A DNA stretch of 64,000 nucleotides from Saprospiraceae bacterium. Lineage in GTDB: Bacteria; Bacteroidota; Bacteroidia; Chitinophagales; Saprospiraceae. Under the pieces are notes generated by a model, which saw only the letters and a list, made by a program, of their open reading frames with translations, did no database searches and was not told where the DNA came from. A program made the translations under genes and the position numbers. Numbering within the stretch: the stretch's first letter is position 1; every line of letters begins with the position of its first letter. This document shows, piece after piece, positions 58,266-64,000 of the stretch. The stretch lies in the NCBI GenBank assembly GCA_016712145.1, contig JADJRO010000003.1:310001-374000 (forward strand). The letters are read 5' to 3'.

Positions 58266-59708
58266 TTACTCCTTCATCCATTTCATTGAAAACTCCGATT
58301 TGCCTTGCTGGAACTTTAAAATATAAATTCCTGCACTGGGAAGGACTATTTCAACCGTGTTAAATTTTTTGTATTTAGCAATGATTCGACCTTCCAGATT
58401 GTAAATGATACATTCATCTATTTGCTTTTCTGATCTAATTTCAACTCCTTGCTTTGTATTTAACATTTTTAGTGTTTGTGCAAATTCAGAATCGTTTGAA
58501 CTTATAATGTTTAAAGAGCCTTTTTTAAATCGTATCGAATTATCATTTTGATCTTGCCAGCATAAATAAAAGTTACCTGAATGATAAGCTATATCTGGTG
58601 TAGTTTGTGTTCCATTGATGTCTTTATTAATTCGAATGGTATGTGTGATCAAATCAGAAGAATTGTTTCCAAGAAAATAACTGAAGAAAATATCCATAGT
58701 GTTTACCAATTCATTCCAAACGATTCCAATGGTATCATTCTTTCCAGCCATTCGTGGATAGTTTTGTTGGAAGTTTCGTCCCTGGGTATGATTCATGATT
58801 TGCAATCCTTCTATTTTATTAGATAGCAAATTGTATTTTGAATAAAAAACTTTTGAAATTCCTGTTCGTCCACTGGACCAGACACTGTGTAGTTGATCAC
58901 CATTAAAAAATCCATCTCCCCCAGTAGACGGACAAGATTGTAAAAACCAATCCGCAGTGTCTAATTCCTGAGTAATGTCATAACTAATTCCATTATTGGT
59001 TGATATAGAAGCAGTCATATTTCGAATGTTATTTCGATTGTTGCGATAAAATACCACAATCTTATCTCCTTCTGTCTCCATGGATACCGGACAACAATCA
59101 CAGGCTTCTCCTTTTAATTTGTCGGTTACTTCTGTAAATGCATCAAAACTGTCACCAAAATCTTTAGATCGGATACTTACATATTCAGGTTGGGACCAAT
59201 CTGTTTTAAAACGCATATAACTTACTATCGGTTGTAAATCTTTATCAATGGCAATTCCTGGAAATCTACTGTAAAACCCATTGGGAATTACAACCGGAAT
59301 CGGATCACTGAAATTTTTACCAAAATCCATGGATCGAACTAAATAAATTTTTCCGGTTTCAGCTGGATCTTCTTTGTAAATAATATAAACTACTTGATTT
59401 CTTCCTGCAATTTCGGTACTTGCCCAACTGGTAATAAATGCCTTGGACTGTTTCATGTTTATATTTTGGATTCCAGCTAGCGAGTCACCTTCCCAAAGAG
59501 CATAATGGATACTTTGACTCCGATCATTTCCCCAAACAATAATACCATGCTGGGGATCAAGCGCTAAAATTCTTGGACGAATGTTTGATCCAGAACCACC
59601 CGTAAGAATTTTTTGGTCTGCGGTCCAATTGATATCTTGAGCATGAACCACGATGGTGTAGATCTGGAGAAATATCAAAATGAGAATCAAGTGAAACCTA
59701 TTGAACAT
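58266..59708 (-). CDS. Secreted Asp-box (sialidase-like propeller) protein with a T9SS-type tail
   Basis: I take the ATG at 59708 (MFNRFHLILILIFLQIYTIVVHAQ), giving 480 residues. Asp-box-like turns recur (SMDFGKNFSDP, SKDFGDSFDAF, STNNGISYD), and the repeat spacing indicates a six-bladed propeller. A CDCCP cluster (about 210) is unusual in the fold and may bind metal. The C-terminal 70 residues resemble a T9SS sorting domain (IDECIIYNLEGRIIAKY, LPSAGIYILKFQQGKSEFSMKWMKE). No sialidase catalytic set can be assigned. It is convergent with the atp operon. Confidence 0.82.
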   Translation of the reverse strand: MFNRFHLILILIFLQIYTIVVHAQDINWTADQKILTGGSGSNIRPRILALDPQHGIIVWGNDRSQSIHYALWEGDSLAGIQNINMKQSKAFITSWASTEIAGRNQVVYIIYKEDPAETGKIYLVRSMDFGKNFSDPIPVVIPNGFYSRFPGIAIDKDLQPIVSYMRFKTDWSQPEYVSIRSKDFGDSFDAFTEVTDKLKGEACDCCPVSMETEGDKIVVFYRNNRNNIRNMTASISTNNGISYDITQELDTADWFLQSCPSTGGDGFFNGDQLHSVWSSGRTGISKVFYSKYNLLSNKIEGLQIMNHTQGRNFQQNYPRMAGKNDTIGIVWNELVNTMDIFFSYFLGNNSSDLITHTIRINKDINGTQTTPDIAYHSGNFYLCWQDQNDNSIRFKKGSLNIISSNDSEFAQTLKMLNTKQGVEIRSEKQIDECIIYNLEGRIIAKYKKFNTVEIVLPSAGIYILKFQQGKSEFSMKWMKE

Positions 59709-59856
59709 GGTGATTGATTTATTTATTAGTAAATATAGCATAAAACATAGCAGAATCCCATCTCAATAAAAACCAGAGCAAAGCATTGGGTCCAACACAG
59801 TGATTTTAATCCTAATTTTAAACAATTCGGCCTGTTTTTTGCATGAGTACCATTCT

Positions 59857-60846
59857 ATGAAAGCCATTATACCGGTTGCCGGAGCAGGAACAAAGCTCCG
59901 ACCGCTTACTTATACCCAGCCGAAACCCTTGATTCCGGTGGCAGGTAAGCCAATTATCGGATATATTTTAGACCAGCTGGTCGAATCGGGCATTGAAGAA
60001 TATGTGTTCATTTTAGGTTATTTGGGCGAGAAAATCAAAGAATTTCTAGAGGACTCGTACCCAAAAATTAAAAAACAATATGTAATCCAGTCTGAGCGGG
60101 AAGGTTTGGGTCAGGCAATTTACCTGTGTGGTGAATTTATTAAAGACGATCAAGAGGTTTTGATCCAGTTAGGAGATACCATTCTGGATATAGACATTCA
60201 GGTGTTCATGCATTCTAAATTCAATACGCTTGCAGTCCGGAAAGTTCAGGATCCACGCGAGTTTGGAGTGGTTGAACTCGATGAGCAAGGAATTGTCTGT
60301 AGAATGGTTGAAAAGCCACAAATACCCGTTTCAAATCTGGCCATCGTTGGATTGTACCTGGTCAAGGAATGGCCTAAACTGATCCATTGTCTGGAAACAA
60401 ATATTAAAACCGGCAGAAAAACGAAAGGAGCTTTTCACCTTACAGATGGTTTGATGTGTATGCTGGAAAACAACAGCCGATTTGAAATCATGGAGGTTAA
60501 AAACTGGTATGACTGTGGCAAAAAAGAAATTCTTTTGTCAACAAATGCTACCATGCTAAGCCGAAGGTCTAAATCAATTGATTTCAACGTTCCAGGTTCT
60601 ATTCTAATTCCTCCGGTAAGCATTGGTCAAAATTGTAAAATCAATCATTCCATCATTGGCCCAAATGTCTCTATTGGAGATAACAGCCTGGTAAATAATA
60701 GCATCCTGAAAGATGCAATCATTGGCAATTTTACCAGCCTGGATGACGTTGTATTACAGCATTCCATCATTGGCAATGATGCTGTTATAAAAGGGCGAAC
60801 CCAAAGTTTTAATATTGGGGACAATACTGAAATTGACATGATCTAG
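59857..60846 (+). CDS. Sugar-phosphate nucleotidyltransferase with beta-helix C-terminus
   Basis: I use the ATG at 59857 (MKAIIPVAGAGTKLRPLTYTQPKPLIPVAGKP), giving 329 residues. The N-terminal 230 residues are an RmlA/GlmU-type domain: the pyrophosphorylase loop GAGTKLRPLT, the nucleotide-site LIQLGDTIL, VEKP and WYDCGKKE. The last 80 form a left-handed beta-helix with hexapeptide repeats (IPPVSIGQNCKINHSIIGPNVSIGDNS). It would make an NDP-sugar from a sugar 1-phosphate; the glucose-1-phosphate thymidylyltransferase branch is likeliest. No other sugar genes are adjacent. Confidence 0.9.
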   Translation: MKAIIPVAGAGTKLRPLTYTQPKPLIPVAGKPIIGYILDQLVESGIEEYVFILGYLGEKIKEFLEDSYPKIKKQYVIQSEREGLGQAIYLCGEFIKDDQEVLIQLGDTILDIDIQVFMHSKFNTLAVRKVQDPREFGVVELDEQGIVCRMVEKPQIPVSNLAIVGLYLVKEWPKLIHCLETNIKTGRKTKGAFHLTDGLMCMLENNSRFEIMEVKNWYDCGKKEILLSTNATMLSRRSKSIDFNVPGSILIPPVSIGQNCKINHSIIGPNVSIGDNSLVNNSILKDAIIGNFTSLDDVVLQHSIIGNDAVIKGRTQSFNIGDNTEIDMI

Positions 60847-60855
60847 TAATTGCTG

Positions 60856-60863
60856 TATTTTTG
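60856..60863 (+). promoter_or_regulatory. -7 box TATTTTTG ahead of the lipoprotein gene
   Basis: A perfect TAnnTTTG lies 54 bp before the ATG at 60918 and just after the nucleotidyltransferase stop. Confidence 0.5.
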
Positions 60864-60917
60864 CCTTTCGTTCAAGCTAATCTTGCCTTTTGAGATGTTT
60901 TACTTAGAATTTAATGT

Positions 60918-61640
60918 ATGATCCGACGTGTTTCAAAGCCAGTTTTCTTACTTTTAAATTGCCTGGTTCTAATCTTGGCAATTGCTTGCAATTCAAATGA
61001 AGACTGTCCGCCAAATCAACTATTGGGAAGGCTTTCGCTAAGCCAGGAGTCAAGACCTTTTTTACCCTATGAAAGCATTCATTATTTAATGTTTTTTGAC
61101 AGTGCAGCCTTAGACACTGCGTTATTGATTAATCCACAAGGATTGGTTATTGATAGCAGTTGGACTGTTGTTGAAAATATTTGTATTGAAGATGAACTCA
61201 GAGCAGATAAATATTATTTATCAGAGCATCGGACGGCAGACTACTTTGATACTGATACCGCCCGGAAATTCAGAATCATTGGAAATTTGAATATCAACGA
61301 AGATTTTCTTTCCAGAAATTCAACTCCAGCCAATCCGGTACTTTATGATGAATTGAAACTTACAGTACACCGAACGAACCCAAGCATCAGCTCCGGAGTT
61401 GCGACTACTGAATTTGTTGCTGCCGACCGTGGTAATTCCGGAAATTTTAGTGACTCATTAAAATCGCGCGTTCAGCGATTTGCTCTAATACCTCAAATTA
61501 CAATTCTTGATTCTACTTACCAAAATGTGTTTGAATTCAAGTATAGAGATACCGCAGTGTTCTATTTTAAATCAGGACGCGGAGTGGTTGCGTTTCGTGA
61601 TATCAACAGCAAATGGTGGAATTTGCATAAAGCGTTTTAA
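60918..61640 (+). CDS. Putative lipoprotein
   Basis: 240 residues with a lipoprotein signal (LLLNCLVLILAIAC, Cys-24). The mature part is beta-rich, with a Cys pair (CNSNEDCPP) at the start and no recognised domain. It has its own -7 box and ends before a word-repeat stretch, so it is probably a single-gene unit. Confidence 0.65.
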   Translation: MIRRVSKPVFLLLNCLVLILAIACNSNEDCPPNQLLGRLSLSQESRPFLPYESIHYLMFFDSAALDTALLINPQGLVIDSSWTVVENICIEDELRADKYYLSEHRTADYFDTDTARKFRIIGNLNINEDFLSRNSTPANPVLYDELKLTVHRTNPSISSGVATTEFVAADRGNSGNFSDSLKSRVQRFALIPQITILDSTYQNVFEFKYRDTAVFYFKSGRGVVAFRDINSKWWNLHKAF

Positions 61641-61725
61641 AGAGGAGAGTCTGTAGAATGGAAGTCTAAAGGTTTTTGGATTTTAACTAACAGCTTTTTA
61701 GCTTAATAGCTTATCAGCTTTCCCA
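61641..61725. repeat. Word repeats between convergent genes
   Basis: 61643-61675 carries gagagtctgtaga / ggaagtctaaagg words also found at 52270-52310. 61684-61720 carries aacagctttttagcttaatagcttatcagc, the aagctaata family. It fills the gap between the lipoprotein gene and the helicase gene. Confidence 0.7.
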
Positions 61726-63864
61726 CTAAATCGCATCAGTCTCTTCATCTTCATCTTCAATTTCTGTCAAATGAAAGACCTTACCTGCATTTATATAATT
61801 GCACCAATCACATTCTATTTTTCCACAACCCGGTGTAAACTCCCGGTTAAGAATTTTTGTATAACTAGTTTTTATTAAGGTTCCTAAAAATTCAAGATCC
61901 TCTGTGGTTGGATTAATTTCAATATGTTGAAACGTATCTTGCGCATCGGGCATTACAAAGTATAAGGTTGATGTGCAAGATGCGGTGGCTGTCTGAGAAT
62001 AATTTTTAAGCAAAATGGCATAAAAGACAAGTTGCTGCCAATAATCTGAACCATTGGGATTTTTATCAGAAGGTACTTTGACTCTGTTTTTATTTGGTTT
62101 ACCTGTTTTGTAATCCATCACTCGAATGCCCGAAGGGATCCAATCAATTCGATCCAATTTGCCGGATAATGGAACCCCCTGAAATTCAGTAGGAATTTTA
62201 AATTCTGTTTTAAAATCTATTGAACTCAACCAAGACGCAGCATGAAACGCTATAAATTTAGGCAATACGTTTTTACCTTCTTCAAGATAATTTTGAAATT
62301 CAAGAGTTGTAAAGTGGGATCTGTATTTTTCCATCCCTTTTTCGAAATATTTTATAACAGCATCAAAATTTCCTTGTTTAAGTAAGGCTCGGTTGTTCAT
62401 ATAATATTCAAGTGCAGTATGAACCGCATTTCCAAATCCGAGTGAAGGGGTACGTGCACTTGGTATTTGTAATACTTTTTCATAATAAAAGGCAAGTGGA
62501 CATTCCAGAAATTTAGATAAGGCGGTTGGGTTCAGTCTGAATTTATGGATAAAACGTTCAAACATTTGATCTTCCAATTGTTTGTAGTCTTTTTTCATCG
62601 GACTCATGTCGATAATCATTTTGTCCAATAAGTCCGATTCATCAATTTGTACTTTTTGAGATGTTATGGTGTCTTTATGGATCATCTCAGTTACAAATTT
62701 GGATAGCGTATTTTGTTTTTTCTCTTTACTTTTATATTTATAATAACTTAGATACAAATGCAATTTTGCTCGGGTAACTCCTACATAAAAAAGTCTTCGA
62801 CGATCTTCTTCTGAATCAATTTTTTCATTAATATAACCATCAATGAGTTTAAATCCACTTTGACGGGAAGGACTCCAGTATTCTTGTGAATTATGAATCA
62901 TAAACACATGCTCATATTCCAATCCTTTGGCTTTATAGATCGTAGACAATACAACTCCTTGACGACTGCCAATAAATTGATTCAATGGCAGACTGATATT
63001 ATTAATAATGTATTCATGAAGCAAATCGGTAAAATCAGATAAACTGGATTCCGGATGTTTTTGTGTTTCAGATTTAAGAAATTCGAAAAAGGTATTTAGA
63101 ATTTGCAGGTATTGAATCTTGTCAACGCTGCCCAGAAGAAATGGCAACACATTAAAATCTTGTAATATTCTTTCCAAAGCAGTTTGTGGACTTAAATCCA
63201 AGACAGATTTTTTCAATTCTTGAATTTTATGGGAAAGTTCGAGAATGGCAATTGAATCTTGAATTCCAGATTTTTTAAGTTCTGCGTCGTTACCCATAAG
63301 TTCAAGAAGGGACAAGCTGATTTCCTTCAAAGGATCTTCTTTAATTTCGCTTCTTTTTTCTTGTAAATACCAGGCTAATTTTGAAATGTTGTCTGAAGTG
63401 ATTGAAATAAAGGGTGCATGCAGGATTTTATATAGGAGATCATCGTTTTTAAATGGATCAATGAATTCATGACAAATATAATTCAGGATGTTAATTAAAT
63501 GTTTAATGAGCGGCTCGTGGAGCACATTGATTTGCTTACTGGTTTGATAAGGAATTTTTTTGATTTCAAACCATTTAATAAATGGTTCGGCATCTGCATT
63601 TTTTAGAAACAAAATGGCGATTTGATTTCCTGGAATTTCTTGATCTAATAATAATTTGACTTTTTGACATATATAAATGATTTCATGTTCTTCAAATTCA
63701 AATTCATTAAAATGAGGTAAGGCAGTATAACTCTTTGAAATTCCAGATGCAATTAAGTTTTTACTTAACGCGGCATCCAAATTCACCATACGTTCGGTAT
63801 TGTTATTTATTACTGCGTCAGCCGCATTTAAAATAAGTTGTGATGAACGATAATTTTCTGTCAA
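61726..63864 (-). CDS. UvrD-family helicase with PD-(D/E)XK nuclease, C-terminal part (N-terminal break)
   Basis: 712 residues from TTG at 63864. It opens directly at UvrD motif IV (TENYRSSQLILNAADAVI), then VVLSTIYKAKGLEYEHVFM (motif V), EEDRRRLFYVGVTRAKLHLYLS (motif VI), and a C-terminal PD-(D/E)XK nuclease (about 450-700: LGFGNAVHTALEYY, GKLDRIDW, VMDYKTGKP, YWQQLVFYAILL). Cysteines in LECPLAFYY and CGKIECDWC could bind a 4Fe-4S cluster, as in AddB-type nucleases (weak). The upstream frame supplies Walker B but stops, and helicase motif III is missing between the two, so the gene is broken. Confidence 0.85.
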   Translation of the reverse strand: MTENYRSSQLILNAADAVINNNTERMVNLDAALSKNLIASGISKSYTALPHFNEFEFEEHEIIYICQKVKLLLDQEIPGNQIAILFLKNADAEPFIKWFEIKKIPYQTSKQINVLHEPLIKHLINILNYICHEFIDPFKNDDLLYKILHAPFISITSDNISKLAWYLQEKRSEIKEDPLKEISLSLLELMGNDAELKKSGIQDSIAILELSHKIQELKKSVLDLSPQTALERILQDFNVLPFLLGSVDKIQYLQILNTFFEFLKSETQKHPESSLSDFTDLLHEYIINNISLPLNQFIGSRQGVVLSTIYKAKGLEYEHVFMIHNSQEYWSPSRQSGFKLIDGYINEKIDSEEDRRRLFYVGVTRAKLHLYLSYYKYKSKEKKQNTLSKFVTEMIHKDTITSQKVQIDESDLLDKMIIDMSPMKKDYKQLEDQMFERFIHKFRLNPTALSKFLECPLAFYYEKVLQIPSARTPSLGFGNAVHTALEYYMNNRALLKQGNFDAVIKYFEKGMEKYRSHFTTLEFQNYLEEGKNVLPKFIAFHAASWLSSIDFKTEFKIPTEFQGVPLSGKLDRIDWIPSGIRVMDYKTGKPNKNRVKVPSDKNPNGSDYWQQLVFYAILLKNYSQTATASCTSTLYFVMPDAQDTFQHIEINPTTEDLEFLGTLIKTSYTKILNREFTPGCGKIECDWCNYINAGKVFHLTEIEDEDEETDAI

Positions 63865-64000
63865 CTGGGTGTGTCAAAATACGATAACAATTGACTCAAG
63901 ACTTGATTTTGGGCTCCATTGGTATCTTGAAATTCATCAACTAAAATGTATTGATACAACTCCTGATATTTTGCCAATAATAAATCGTCTGTTTGGAATT
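63861..64000 (-). CDS. UvrD-family helicase, Walker B fragment (5' part outside window)
   Basis: On the minus strand, 45 codons from the window edge end at TGA (63863-63861). They include Walker B, YQYILVDEFQDTNGAQNQVLSQLL, then YFDTPS and the stop, typical of UvrD/AddA-like helicases just before motif III. Normally a GDxxQSIYxFRGA segment of about 50-60 residues follows before TENYRSS. Here the next frame starts 1 bp away, already at TENYRSS, so that segment is deleted and the frame is shifted. The rest of the gene lies beyond the window. Confidence 0.8.
   Translation of the reverse strand, partial: FQTDDLLLAKYQELYQYILVDEFQDTNGAQNQVLSQLLSYFDTPS

Overview
The window is an AT-rich chromosomal stretch of a Bacteroidota bacterium, probably of the Saprospiraceae or a near relative (inference). 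The reasons are a full Bat (aerotolerance) operon, secreted proteins with type IX secretion (T9SS) C-terminal sorting domains, many lipoproteins, promoters with the TAnnTTTG -7 box, almost no Shine-Dalgarno sites, an atp operon that stops after atpG, and families typical of the phylum (DUF3078, DUF5777, LytS/LytTR pairs). No phage, insertion sequence or CRISPR array was found.

Layout. 1-9018 (minus): MoxR ATPase, a secreted protein, a DUF58 protein, a membrane protein, BatA, BatB, BatC with an 18-glutamine run, a short extra BatD-like protein, and BatD running off the left edge. 9126-12997: a secreted protein, a DUF3078 porin-like protein, an M28 peptidase and hypoxanthine phosphoribosyltransferase. 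13049-14100: tRNA-Gln(UUG) with a tandem repeat of its own 3' end, then a ParE-type toxin-antitoxin pair. 14143-20668: a lipoprotein, a TPR-CHAT protease split by a frameshift, and a T9SS cohesin/dockerin-like protein split by an in-frame TAG. 20669-22911: inverted-repeat element, structured leader or small RNA, and rny. 22987-31453: acyltransferase, a frameshifted FAD/Fe-S oxidoreductase, small unknowns, a NuoE-NuoF fusion and a thiolase. 31527-38587: a compact operon of two YceI proteins, a LytS-type sensor kinase, a LytTR regulator, two c-type cytochrome lipoproteins, an OB-fold protein and a DUF5777 barrel. 39017-41514: outer-membrane protein and PAP2/haloperoxidase-like lipoprotein. 41656-47188: ElaA, phosphohexomutase, Pcm, and a tryptophan/kynurenine segment (aminomuconate deaminase, tryptophan dioxygenase, ACMSD) ending in a PhnB-like pseudogene. 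47453-52197: Asp-box protein, a split membrane-anchored regulator, an AlkD remnant, a small HExxH membrane protein, a serine hydrolase and a TonB-type protein. 52503-57886: atpBEFHAG. 58266-64000: a secreted Asp-box protein, a nucleotidyltransferase, a lipoprotein, and a UvrD-type helicase-nuclease that lacks helicase motif III.

Two themes cross the window. First, at least eight genes are interrupted, six of them by one-base changes in short homopolymers, which points to consensus error or recent decay. Second, operon ends carry word-like tandem repeats with 7-11 bp units (aagctaata, attacgaatt, caactat, ctagcct) that are neither CRISPR nor transposons. The least explained items are these repeats, the tRNA-tail repeat, the structured RNA before rny and the YceI-cytochrome operon.
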